A DNA stretch of 13,741 nt from a bacterium ADurb.Bin374 (lineage in GTDB: Bacteria > Riflebacteria > Ozemobacteria > Ozemobacterales > Ozemobacteraceae): positions 1-13,741 of the forward strand of contig MWAR01000086.1 in NCBI GenBank assembly GCA_002068715.1, read 5' to 3'. Below are positions 1-9,300 of this stretch, piece by piece. How positions within the stretch are numbered: position 1 is the stretch's first letter; every line of letters starts with the position of its first letter. Made by a program: the position numbers and the translations under genes. The notes beneath the pieces were generated by a model. It searched no databases, was not told where the DNA came from, and worked only from the letters and a program-made list of their open reading frames with translations.

Positions 1-2
1 TC

Positions 3-191
3 ATCGAACTCCATACCGGCCGGTATGCCGATGCGATGAGCGAGGCCGAGCACGAGTCCGAGCGCCAGAAGCTGTTCGACATGGCGGCGCGGGCGAAAAA
101 GCTCGGACTTCGCGTCAACGCCGGTCATGGCATCACCTATTGGAACGTTCATGATCTGGTCGGACTGCCGGGACTCGAGGAGTTCAACATC
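3..191 (+). other. pdxJ: PdxJ-derived C-terminal segment at the head of the ftsK frame
   Basis: The translation contains IELHTGRYADA, LGLRVNAGHGITYWNV and GLPGLEEFNI, which follow the C-terminal third of pyridoxine 5'-phosphate synthase in order and spacing (E. coli PdxJ, from memory: IEIHTGCYADA, LGLKVNAGHGLTYHNV, IPEMHELNIGH). The His of the NAGHG motif, a catalytic residue in the family, is present. The match stops at FNI. PdxJ continues with a Gly-His pair that binds substrate phosphate; here the next residues are Lys-Ala and the sequence is FtsK. The last PdxJ strand and helix are therefore missing. Residues before IELHTG lie left of the window, so it cannot be said whether the rest of PdxJ is intact. 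Confidence 0.85.
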
Positions 192-1496
192 AAGGCAGAG
201 ATCATCGCCGTCGTCGAAGGACCAGCCGTCTCCCGTTTCGAGTTGAAGCCCGGCCCCGGCGTCAAGTCGGCAAAGATTCTCTCCGTGGCAAACGACATCG
301 CCATGTCGCTTGCGGCAAGCATTCGCATCGAAGCGCCCATTCCGGGCAAGAGCGCGATCGGCATCGAGATTCCGAACGCAAAACCGACGCCGGTGTTCTT
401 CTATGACCTGATGAAGAACGAAAATTTCCGCGCGAAACACACGATTCTCAATCTCGCTCTCGGCAAGACGATCAGCAACCAGCCGGTGTTCGCCAATCTC
501 GCCGACATGCCGCACCTGTTGATCGCGGGCCAGACCGGCGCCGGCAAATCCGTCTGCATCAACACGATCATCGCGAGCATCCTGTATCAGGCCAGGCCCG
601 ACCAGGTCAAGATGGTCATGATCGATCCGAAGCGGGTCGAGCTGTCGTCCTACAACGGCATTCCCCACCTGATGGCTCCAGTCGTCACCGATCCGAAGAA
701 GGCTTCGGCGGCGCTTCTCTGGGCGATCGAGGAGATGATGCGTCGGTATGAGCTGATGGAAACCTGCGGCGTCAGAAATATCGCCAGCTATAACGAAGAT
801 CTCCCGAGGCTTCGCGACTCGATCAACCCGGACCTCGAGCCTTTGCCCTATCTCGTGCTGATCGTCGACGAGCTCGCCGACCTGATGATGACGGCTTCGG
901 CCGAGGTCGAAGGCTCGATCTGCCGCCTGGCCCAGATGGCCCGCGCCGTCGGCATCCACCTCGTGATCGCGACGCAAAGGCCGTCCGTCGACGTTCTGAC
1001 CGGCATCATCAAGGCGAACCTTCCGACCCGCATCGCGTTTGCCGTCGCTTCCCAGATTGATTCGCGCACCATTCTCGACGGCAAGGGCGCCGAATCCCTC
1101 CTCGGAAAGGGCGACATGCTGTTCGCGTTCAAAGGCCAGAAGCCCCTCCGCATTCAGGGCGCCTACATTTCCGACCGCGAGCTTCAGGCACTGACGGATT
1201 TTGTCCGGAGTCAGGGCACGCCGGAATACATAGACATCACGCCGACGAAGGCCGACGACGATGACGACGAGGACGAGCCTCAGGAGGACGAAGCCGGTTC
1301 CGACGGCGACAGCGGCCTGATGGCGCAGATCAGGACCTATCTGGCGACACAGGATAAAACCTCGACAAGCATGCTTCAACGCAAATTCAAGATCGGATAT
1401 AATAGGGCCGCGCGCATCATGGATCTTCTCGAAGAGAAGGGAATGGTGAGCCCCCTGGATGGCTCGAACAAACGCCGGGTGTTACGGAAGGAGTAG
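3..1496 (+). CDS. ftsK: PdxJ-FtsK/SpoIIIE in-frame chimera, 5' partial; complete DNA translocase motor and gamma domain
   Basis: The frame is open to the left edge, so the ATG at 36 is internal and the true start lies outside the window. Codons from 3 to about 190 match the end of PdxJ; from about 190 the protein is FtsK/SpoIIIE, the hexameric ATPase that pumps DNA during chromosome segregation. Counting residues from the ATG at 36: the beta region has EGPAVSRFEL and APIPGKSAIGIEIPN; Walker A is GQTGAGKS (165-172); Walker B ends in DE (278-279); ATQRPSVDV and DSRTILD follow; then an Asp/Glu-rich linker (407-425) and a winged-helix gamma domain (about 428-486) containing GYNRAARIM, which in the family reads polar KOPS-type sites. 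The usual N-terminal membrane helices and long linker are absent between the PdxJ part and the motor. It ends 9 bases before the first TPR gene. The motor assignment is near certain; whether the fusion is biological is open. Confidence 0.9.
   Translation: MELHTGRYADAMSEAEHESERQKLFDMAARAKKLGLRVNAGHGITYWNVHDLVGLPGLEEFNIKAEIIAVVEGPAVSRFELKPGPGVKSAKILSVANDIAMSLAASIRIEAPIPGKSAIGIEIPNAKPTPVFFYDLMKNENFRAKHTILNLALGKTISNQPVFANLADMPHLLIAGQTGAGKSVCINTIIASILYQARPDQVKMVMIDPKRVELSSYNGIPHLMAPVVTDPKKASAALLWAIEEMMRRYELMETCGVRNIASYNEDLPRLRDSINPDLEPLPYLVLIVDELADLMMTASAEVEGSICRLAQMARAVGIHLVIATQRPSVDVLTGIIKANLPTRIAFAVASQIDSRTILDGKGAESLLGKGDMLFAFKGQKPLRIQGAYISDRELQALTDFVRSQGTPEYIDITPTKADDDDDEDEPQEDEAGSDGDSGLMAQIRTYLATQDKTSTSMLQRKFKIGYNRAARIMDLLEEKGMVSPLDGSNKRRVLRKE
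1488..1493 (+). promoter_or_regulatory. Shine-Dalgarno site of TPR gene 1, made of the last two ftsK codons
   Basis: AAGGAG is formed by the final Lys and Glu codons of ftsK, directly before its TAG stop, and lies 12 bases upstream of the ATG at 1506. This is a little longer than the usual spacing. The arrangement ties initiation of the TPR gene to ribosomes finishing ftsK (translational coupling is inferred). Confidence 0.65.
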
Positions 1497-1505
1497 TTCT
1501 CGATC

Positions 1506-4500
1506 ATGAGCAAGATCGTCTGCCCATTTCTCGGATTCACAACCGAAGCCGACCGAGTCGAAAAACCATGCATGCTCGAGAAGTGCACGTTCTACAACAC
1601 TTCCGAAGCCTGCTGCACGTTTCACGAGATCGGAAAGGCGTCCCGCGAGTATCTCGTTTCGCTCAAGAAACTCGCGGAACAGAACGAACTGATCCTCCTC
1701 CGTGACCGTTGCGAAAGCTTCACGCCGGACGAGAAGACCGAGCGCATGGAATTGTATATGTCACAGGGCCAGCTCTCCAAGGCCAAGGGCGATCTCGAGC
1801 GCGCAACGCTCGATTTCAAGAAGGCCCTCATCCTCGACCCGACCAATCCCAGAGCCCACCAGACCCTCGGCGACATCTATTCGGTGCAGGGCATCTTCGA
1901 TGAAGCCATCTCGGCCTACAAAAACGTTCTCCGGTGCGACCCCGACAGCGGCGAGACCTGGATCAAGCTCATTCTCCAGTATCGCGCGATGTATTCGCAC
2001 CTCCCCCATCGCGAGACGCTGTATGCCGAAGTTACCCAGAAGCTCCGCGACGAACTGCGCGCGCTCGAAAGCCAGTCGATGGCGAACTGCATCACGGGCT
2101 TCATCATGCTCATCCTCCATTCCGTCGATCCCGACATGTTCAAGACACAGCGCGACGAAGCGCGCCTTCTGATGGAGCGTGCCCTCGAGATCAACCAGGC
2201 CAACATGTGGGCACACCTGGGCATGAAGGACATCCTGTTCTACGAACAGGCATACGACGCCGCCATCGAGCAGCTGACCCAGGCGCTTCAGGTCGTTCCG
2301 GAAAATCCACGCCTGTATTTCGAGCTCGGCGAGTGTCATCTGCTCGCGCAGGTCGAACGCCCCATGATCCAGCAGACGGCCCTGCAGAACGCCTACGACG
2401 CCTACAAGCAGGCGATGCGCCTCGATCCGACCTACGCGCCGGCTTACTTTCGCGTCGCCTTCGTCAGCGAGCAACGCGCGGCCTACGATCAGGCGATCGA
2501 GTTCTACCAGCAGGGACTGACTCTCAACCCCACGAACATCTTCGCCCACTTCCGCCTCGGGCGCATCTACGCCCTCAACGGCATGCTGGACCTCGCCTCG
2601 TCTCGGTTCCGCGAGGTGATCTCCCTTTCCTCCCGCCTCCGCATCGAGAATTATCAGGAAGGCTATATTTTCAACAAGCTCCGCTTCTTCAAGGAAGCGA
2701 ACGCGCTCGGCGCCTGGATCGAACTCGGCAACATCCTCACCAAGCGCCGCCAGTATTCCGAGGCGCTCGAAGCCTATCAGAAGGCGCTCTCGATCGATCG
2801 TAACAGCACCCTCGCAGTCGTGAACCAGATCAACCTGTACAAGCTCCAGAGCCAGGATGCGAAGGATGTCGAAACGACCTACGACCGCTACATCGACCAG
2901 TTCAAGAACGCGGCGATGGTCGACCCGCAGAGTCCGATCGTCCACTTCGCCCACGCCTACGCGTGCCAGGTGTTCCCCTCGAAAATGCCCGAAAAGCAGG
3001 AGGAACGCCTCGAGCAGTCGCTGAACGGGTATCAGCTGGCGATCAACCTCACCGCGCGCGCCAACATGTTCAGGCCCCGTCTCAAGGACGCCTACCTGAC
3101 CCCGATTTCCGGTGGCTCTCCCCTGTATGAAGAGGCCGTCGAGGCCTGCCGCCAGGTCGTCACGATGGACCCCGAGGACCCCCGCGGGTATTACGAACTC
3201 GGCACGGTTTATCGCCGCATGGGACAGATCGAACCAGCCCAGGTGAACTTCAACCTCGCCATTCAACACGATATGATGTATATCCCGGCATATTTCAGTA
3301 TGGCCGAGATCCGTCGTGGAGCAGGAACGTTCGATGAGGCGATCAAGCTGTATCAACGTGTTATCCGCATCAATCCGAACTTCGCCAGGGGATACTTCGA
3401 ACTCGGCGACGTTTACAAGGAAACCGGCCAGAACGACAAAGCCCTCAGCAACCTCCGGAAGGCGGTCGAGCTCGATCTCGACTACCTCGACGCCCATTTC
3501 GCGATCGGCGAGATCTCCTTCGCCGAAGGAAACGACGAGAACGCCCTGATGCGGTTCCGCAGGGTCCTCGAGCTCGATCCGCACCACGCCATCGCCCACA
3601 ACCGCCTCGCGCAGATCCAGCATCGCCGCGGACAGCGCGAAGAGGCGATATCGTCCTACAAGGCCGCCATCGAACTCGCGGCCGATCCGACCGGGCCGCA
3701 GTTCGACCTGGCACGGCTGTATGGTGAGATGGGCAACTGGGCCGAGGCGCGCATCATTCTCGAAACCGTTCTCAAGGCCGATCCGAAGCATGTCGAGGCA
3801 ACGATCGCGCACGCCGAGGCCCTCGAACGCCTCGGCAGCAACGAGCAGGCCGAGCGCCAGTATCTCAAGGCCATCGAGATTTCGCCCGACAGCCTGCTCG
3901 CCCACGAGCGGCTCGCCCTGCTATACGAGCGCACGGCCCAGATCTACAAGGCCGAAGACGAATTCTCGAAGGTCGTCCGCATCGATCCGCGCCACATCGG
4001 CGCGCAGATGTCCCTCGCGCAGATCTTCATCACCCGAGATCTTCTCGACAAGGCGCTCGATGCCCTGCACTGCGTCGTCGACATCGAGCCCAACCACCTC
4101 CAGGCGCACCTCGAACTCGCACGCATCTATGCCCTCAAGAGCGTTCCCGACAAGGCGGTCGCCGAGTATCGGTCCGCGCTAGAGATCGATCCGAAGTGCA
4201 TTTCCGCCCATCTGAAGCTCGCCGAGGTCTATCTCGCCGAGGAGAAAAACGGCGAAGCGATGAGCCAGTTCAAGGCGGCCCTCGACCTCGATCCCAACAT
4301 TCCCGACGCCCTTTCGGCCCTGGGTGACCTCTATTATCAGAGCGAAACGTACGACCATGCCGGATCGTGCTACCGACGCCTCGTCGAGCTCGACCCGCAG
4401 AACCATACCGCCCGCTTCAGGCTTGCGGAGAGCTATTATCACCTCGGAGACCTCGAAAAGGCACTCGACGAGTATCTCAAGGTCGCCGAGATCAACGAGG

Positions 4501-6347
4501 AACGCGTTGACGCTCTCATCCGGCTCGGCAAGATCTATACTTCGCTGGAGAAATGGCAGGAAGCCGCCAAGTATTTCAAAAAAGTCTTCAATACCGATCC
4601 GCAAAACGCCACGATCCATTTCGAGCTCGGCAAGGTGTACGACCATCTGAACATGCTTTCAGACGCCCTCACCGAGTTCGACACGGCCCTCAGCTCCGAC
4701 CAGAACAACGCTGAAATCGTCACCAGGATGGGCCTCATCCATCGGAAACAGGGCAATCTCGACATGGCGATCGAGCGATTCCTCGCCTCGATCGATCTCG
4801 ACCCGAAGAACCCGATCCCACACCAGGAACTGGGCAAGGCATATATCAACAAGGGCCGCGTGGACAAGGCCATCGCCGAGTTCAAGGACGCCGTGCGGCT
4901 TGCCCCCGACGATCTGAGCGTCAATATCGAGCTGGCCAAAGCCTACGCAAGCCAGGGAATTCTCGACGAGGCGATCGAGTGCTACCGCAAGGTGATCAGG
5001 ATCGAGCCGAACAACGCCACGGCCCACTTCGAGCTCGGCAGTCTCTATTCGAACCAGGGAAACATCGATGAATCCATCGCCGAATACCGTTCGACGATCG
5101 CCCTCGCACCGTCGAATGCACGCGCCCATCTCGAACTCGGCCGCCACCTCCGCGACAAGGGCTCTTCCACGGAGGCGATCGCGGAGTTTCTGAGAGCCAT
5201 CGAGCTCGACCGGAACAACCCGGTCATCCACTACGAGCTAGGCGACGTCTATTACCGCGAAGGCGAGTTCACCTCGGCCCTCGAGATGTTCAACAAGACG
5301 CTGCAGCTGCAGAGCGACTACGTGGACGCCTATCAGAAGCTCGGAACGATCCACGCCCACCTGGAAGACTGGACCAAAGCACGCGAGTTCTTCAAGAAGG
5401 CGATCGACCTCGAAGCCGACAATTACTCGGTGTACAGCGAGCTGGGCGAGGCGTGCGACAAGCTCGAGGATACCAACGGCGCCATCGAGGCCTTCGAAAA
5501 GGCGCTCCAGTTCAAGCCCGGCAACGTGAACATCATCTACCGTCTCGGAGCCAAATACAAGGTGAAGGGCGATTTCCAGAAGATGCAGGAGCTCTACGGC
5601 AAAGCCGTCGAGATGACGCCGCGCAACGCCCTGTTCCACTTCGAGCTCGGAGAGGCCCTGCGCAATCTCGGCCAGCTCAACGAGGCGATGGAACGCTACG
5701 AGGAAGCGCTTTCCCTCAACGCCGACCTGATCGAGTGCATCTACGCCCTCGGCGGCATCTACTGGGAAAAACAGTATTACGACAAGATGGTGACGTTGTA
5801 CAAGAAGGCGATCGCCCTGTATCCGACCAACAGCCGGGCGCACTTCGAGCTCGGCAAGGCCTATCGCAAGAAGTTCAAGGTCGCCGAGGCGATCGACGAG
5901 TTCAAGAAGGTCATCAACCTCGATTCGAACCAGCCGGAAGTGCATTTCGAACTGGGGAGCCTGTATCAGGAAAACGGCATGACGAGCGAAGCCATCGAGT
6001 GTCTGCGAAAGGCTACGCAGCTCGATCCGAAGAACGGCGAAGCCTTCTTCCTGCTCGGCAAGTGCTACGAGGATACTGGCGACCGGGAAAAAGCGACGGC
6101 GACCTTCGAAAAGGCGAAGGGCCTTATGACGGGCAACCTCGAGATCCTCGTGAAGCTCGGTTCGGAGTATCTCGAAAAGGGCAAGTTCGAAGAGGCGCTG
6201 GTCGAGCTTAAGAAGGCGGCAGCCATGGAAAAACCCACCAGCGAGGTGTATTATCTCATGGGGAAGGCCTATCGGAAGCTTGGAAACAGCGAAGAAGCGA
6301 TCAGGGCCTTCGAAAAAGCCGACGAACTGCAGTCGGCCGCTTCCTGA
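1506..6347 (+). CDS. Giant TPR protein 1 (1613 aa) with Cys/His-rich N-terminus
   Basis: This is a probable protein-interaction scaffold; no enzyme domain, signal peptide or membrane segment is seen, so it should be cytoplasmic. Residues 1-72 form a distinct head with C6, C22, C27, C36, C37, H40 and C69, possibly a metal site. From about residue 80 to the end the chain is TPRs, about 41 units by my count, of the form AHFELGxxYxxxGxxxEAIxxYxxAIxLDPxN. Units before residue 560 are interrupted by inserted loops (for example around 175-225, 375-400 and 500-545). From residue 561 to the end, 31 units follow without a single gap. The ATG at 1506 is the natural start: it follows ftsK by 9 bases and has AAGGAG upstream. 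A second TPR giant follows after 48 bases. It could equally serve as an adaptor in division, secretion or a cytoskeletal assembly; the sequence does not decide. No named family was recognised beyond TPR. Confidence 0.93.
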   Translation: MSKIVCPFLGFTTEADRVEKPCMLEKCTFYNTSEACCTFHEIGKASREYLVSLKKLAEQNELILLRDRCESFTPDEKTERMELYMSQGQLSKAKGDLERATLDFKKALILDPTNPRAHQTLGDIYSVQGIFDEAISAYKNVLRCDPDSGETWIKLILQYRAMYSHLPHRETLYAEVTQKLRDELRALESQSMANCITGFIMLILHSVDPDMFKTQRDEARLLMERALEINQANMWAHLGMKDILFYEQAYDAAIEQLTQALQVVPENPRLYFELGECHLLAQVERPMIQQTALQNAYDAYKQAMRLDPTYAPAYFRVAFVSEQRAAYDQAIEFYQQGLTLNPTNIFAHFRLGRIYALNGMLDLASSRFREVISLSSRLRIENYQEGYIFNKLRFFKEANALGAWIELGNILTKRRQYSEALEAYQKALSIDRNSTLAVVNQINLYKLQSQDAKDVETTYDRYIDQFKNAAMVDPQSPIVHFAHAYACQVFPSKMPEKQEERLEQSLNGYQLAINLTARANMFRPRLKDAYLTPISGGSPLYEEAVEACRQVVTMDPEDPRGYYELGTVYRRMGQIEPAQVNFNLAIQHDMMYIPAYFSMAEIRRGAGTFDEAIKLYQRVIRINPNFARGYFELGDVYKETGQNDKALSNLRKAVELDLDYLDAHFAIGEISFAEGNDENALMRFRRVLELDPHHAIAHNRLAQIQHRRGQREEAISSYKAAIELAADPTGPQFDLARLYGEMGNWAEARIILETVLKADPKHVEATIAHAEALERLGSNEQAERQYLKAIEISPDSLLAHERLALLYERTAQIYKAEDEFSKVVRIDPRHIGAQMSLAQIFITRDLLDKALDALHCVVDIEPNHLQAHLELARIYALKSVPDKAVAEYRSALEIDPKCISAHLKLAEVYLAEEKNGEAMSQFKAALDLDPNIPDALSALGDLYYQSETYDHAGSCYRRLVELDPQNHTARFRLAESYYHLGDLEKALDEYLKVAEINEERVDALIRLGKIYTSLEKWQEAAKYFKKVFNTDPQNATIHFELGKVYDHLNMLSDALTEFDTALSSDQNNAEIVTRMGLIHRKQGNLDMAIERFLASIDLDPKNPIPHQELGKAYINKGRVDKAIAEFKDAVRLAPDDLSVNIELAKAYASQGILDEAIECYRKVIRIEPNNATAHFELGSLYSNQGNIDESIAEYRSTIALAPSNARAHLELGRHLRDKGSSTEAIAEFLRAIELDRNNPVIHYELGDVYYREGEFTSALEMFNKTLQLQSDYVDAYQKLGTIHAHLEDWTKAREFFKKAIDLEADNYSVYSELGEACDKLEDTNGAIEAFEKALQFKPGNVNIIYRLGAKYKVKGDFQKMQELYGKAVEMTPRNALFHFELGEALRNLGQLNEAMERYEEALSLNADLIECIYALGGIYWEKQYYDKMVTLYKKAIALYPTNSRAHFELGKAYRKKFKVAEAIDEFKKVINLDSNQPEVHFELGSLYQENGMTSEAIECLRKATQLDPKNGEAFFLLGKCYEDTGDREKATATFEKAKGLMTGNLEILVKLGSEYLEKGKFEEALVELKKAAAMEKPTSEVYYLMGKAYRKLGNSEEAIRAFEKADELQSAAS
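3186..6344 (+). repeat. Uninterrupted array of 31 TPR units in exact 34-residue (102-bp) register
   Basis: Starting at GYYELGTVY (residue 561), every unit is 34 residues long until the last, which ends at 33 with the protein. The register was checked: 30 full units plus 33 residues counted back from the C-terminus land exactly on the GGG codon at 3186. Conserved positions include ELG (4-6), Y (9), G (13), A (18) and an LDP-like turn near 28-30. Units have diverged in DNA, so this is a protein repeat rather than a recent tandem duplication. Confidence 0.9.
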
Positions 6348-6395
6348 CCACGACGGACACAGCATCAAGAATAGAACGACGAGGAGCGCAGACAG

Positions 6396-9300
6396 ATGAT
6401 CAGCCGCTGGGAAATCCTTCTCGAGAAGGGCCAGGCATACTTCGATCTGAAGCAGTATGAGAAGGCAGTCCAGACATTCGTTCAGGTACTGAAGGACAAC
6501 CCTGACCATGTGCCGACGCTGCGAATGAAGGCGGAGTGCCACCAGGCGCTCGGGCAGAACGCCGATGCGATTCAGACCCTGGAACTCCTCGTCGCGAAAG
6601 AGGCCGGTGATCCGGCCGTGCTCCGCTCTCTCGGCCAGCTTCTGATGGCCGCCGGCAACGTCGACAAGGCGGTCGATCTTTTCGGGCAGGCTCTGCGCAG
6701 CCATCCCGACGATGCCCGCCTGCAGCTCGAGGTGGGAAAACTTCACCTGAGCCGCGGAAACGTCGACAAGGCCGAGGAGCATTTCCGGTCGGCGGCCGAA
6801 GCGGATGCGTCGTGCGTCGAAGCGACGATCGAGCTGGCCCGCCTCGCGATCGCACGCGACAACGTGAACGGCGCCGTCGAGTTGTATCTGAAAGCGCTCG
6901 AATCGTCACCCGACAGTGCCCAGCTGCACTTCGAACTCGGCGAGGCCTACAATCTCAACGGGCAGTACAACGATGCCCTGATGGAGTACAAGAAGGCCGA
7001 GTATATCAACCCGAATAATCCCGACGTCCATTTCCGCATCGGAAAGGACCTCGAATCCAAAGGGAAGCTCGAAGAGGCCCTTGAAAAATATCAGGCCGTC
7101 AAGGAGCTCTCACATGACAATCTGGAAGTCTATTACCGGTGCGGCAAGCTCTGGCAGAGGCTTGATCATCCAGACAAGGCGATCGCCGAGTTCCTCGAGA
7201 TCGTCAGGATCAAGCCGGACTGGCTCGAGATCCGGTATGAACTCGCCCAGTTGTATGCCCTGAAGGGCGCATACGACGACCAGATAAAGCAGTATGAGGC
7301 GATCGCCGAGATGGATTCCGGCTCGGTCGAAGTCATGCTGAATCTGGCAGCCGGCTACGAGTCGGCCGGCCGGCTCGACAAGGCGCTCGATGCCTATCAC
7401 AAGGCGTTCCATGCGGACCCCGAAAATCTCGGCGTGGCCGAGAAAATATATGAACTGGTATTGTCAGGCGCCCCATCCGAGCCCGTGATGGATGCTCTCG
7501 AAGCCTTGTCCGTTCAGCGTCCCGACGACTCCAACCTGTTCCTGCTCCTGGCCCGCACATATCGCGACCGTGATCTGATGGACGAAGCGAACGCCTATTA
7601 CACGCGCGTCCTCGAGCTCGAACCGGACCGCGCCGAGATCAAGGGCGAACTCCGGGAAATCTACCGTTCGAAAGGCCTGGTGACCGAAGAGATCGATGCG
7701 ATCACCCACCTCCTCGAATCGGATCCCGACAATCTCCAGCTCTGGATCGACCTCGAGGATCTCCAGAACCAGGCCGGCCGTAAGAAAGAGCTGATCTCCA
7801 CCCTTCGATCTCTCATGCGCCTGAATCCGTCGGTCACCTGGTCGGTCAAGCTCGGAAAAATCTACCAGGAGCTCGGCCAGAACGACGAGGCGATCACGTC
7901 CTTCAAACGTGCCCTGGAGCTCGATCCCCAGGACCCATCGCCTCATTACGCCCTTGTCGATCTGTACAAGGAAAAAGGCCTCAACGAAAAAGTCATCGAA
8001 TCGTATCAGGCGATCATCCGCGTCGATCCGAACAATCTCCAGGCACATCTCGAGCTCGGCGCTCTCTACAAACAGCTCGGCAGAGTCCAGGAACAGATCG
8101 CGTCCATCAAGCGCGCCATCGATCTCGGCGCACGCGAGCCGATGCTGTTCCTCGAGCTAGGCGCTCTCCTCCAGCAGAACAACCGGATGGAGGAAGCCGG
8201 GCAGGCGCTCCAGCAGGCGAAAGAACTGGCTCCCGACGACCGGCGCATCACCGACCGGCTCGTCCAGATCTACCTCGCCGACGGGAACGACCAGGCGGCC
8301 ATTCTCGAGCTCGAGGGCCTTCGCCAGCGCGATCCGGAAGATATCGTTCTCTATATCAAGCTCGCCAGGATCTACCTCGGCCGGAACCAGTATGACGAAG
8401 CGCTGGAACTGCTGAACCAGGCCCGCACCGTCGCGCCGCAGAACCTGGACGTCGCGGTCGAGCTGGGCAAGCTGTACATCGCCAGAGAGCAGTATGCCGA
8501 AACCATCCAGCTGATGAAGGAGATCAGGAGCGTCGCTCCGACCGACAGCCGCTTCACGGCGCTGATCTCGGAAGCCTACGCGAAGTCAGGCGAGCAGGAG
8601 ATGGCGATTCTCGAGCTGAAGCAGCTAATCGGCCAGGATCCCTCGAACATCGACGCCAGGGTGCAGCTAGGGCGGGTGTATTCGATCGCCCGCATGTTCG
8701 ACCAGGCGACCATGATGTTCAAGGAAGTCATCAGGGAAGCTCCGTCCGACCCGACCGGCCACATCGAGCTCGGTCGCATCTACGTCATGATGGGTAACGA
8801 GTTCAATGACGAATCCATGGTGGACAACGGCATGAACGAACTCCAGGAGGCCGTCAGGGTCGGGCCCAACTCGGCGGCGGCCCATTACGAACTCGGCATG
8901 GCCCTCAACGGCAAGAAACGGATCGAGGAAGCGTTCGCCGAGTTCGAGATCGTTCTGCGCATCGACCCCCTGCACATCCAGGGCAAGGAGATGTATGACC
9001 AGCTGTCGAAGGTCAAACTCTCGAACCAGGCTTCGGAAGGCATGAACCAGGCCCGCGTCTTCAACGAACGCGGCATGTTCAAGAACGCGATCCTCGAATA
9101 CGAGAACGTCCTGCGTATGGCCCCGAACAACGAAGTCGCCTGGTATGAGCTCGGCCTCGTCCATCTCGAACTGAATCAGACGGACAACGCCCTCGAAAGC
9201 TTCGCCAAGGCAAAGGAGCTCAAGCCGGAATATCTCGAAGTATATATTTCGTTGGCCAAGGCCTATCTGAAGATCGAGCAGCCCGACAACGCATCGATGG

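Noticed and set aside
1761..3905. 714-codon open frame on the - strand opposite TPR gene 1
   Set aside because: It mirrors the sense repeats with a 34-residue period (recurring LDRLI/VEIELD-like words), which is expected when GC-rich third positions keep the antisense frame open. No ribosome binding site or recognisable domain.
3186..6344. 102-bp periodicity considered as a CRISPR or tandem DNA repeat
   Set aside because: The period equals one TPR unit, the DNA copies are strongly diverged, and the frame is continuous; it is a protein repeat.
5238..6782. 514-codon - strand frame spanning the end of TPR gene 1, the gap and the start of TPR gene 2
   Set aside because: Same antisense shadow of TPR codons; crossing the 48-base gap is chance. 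The sense genes explain the sequence fully.
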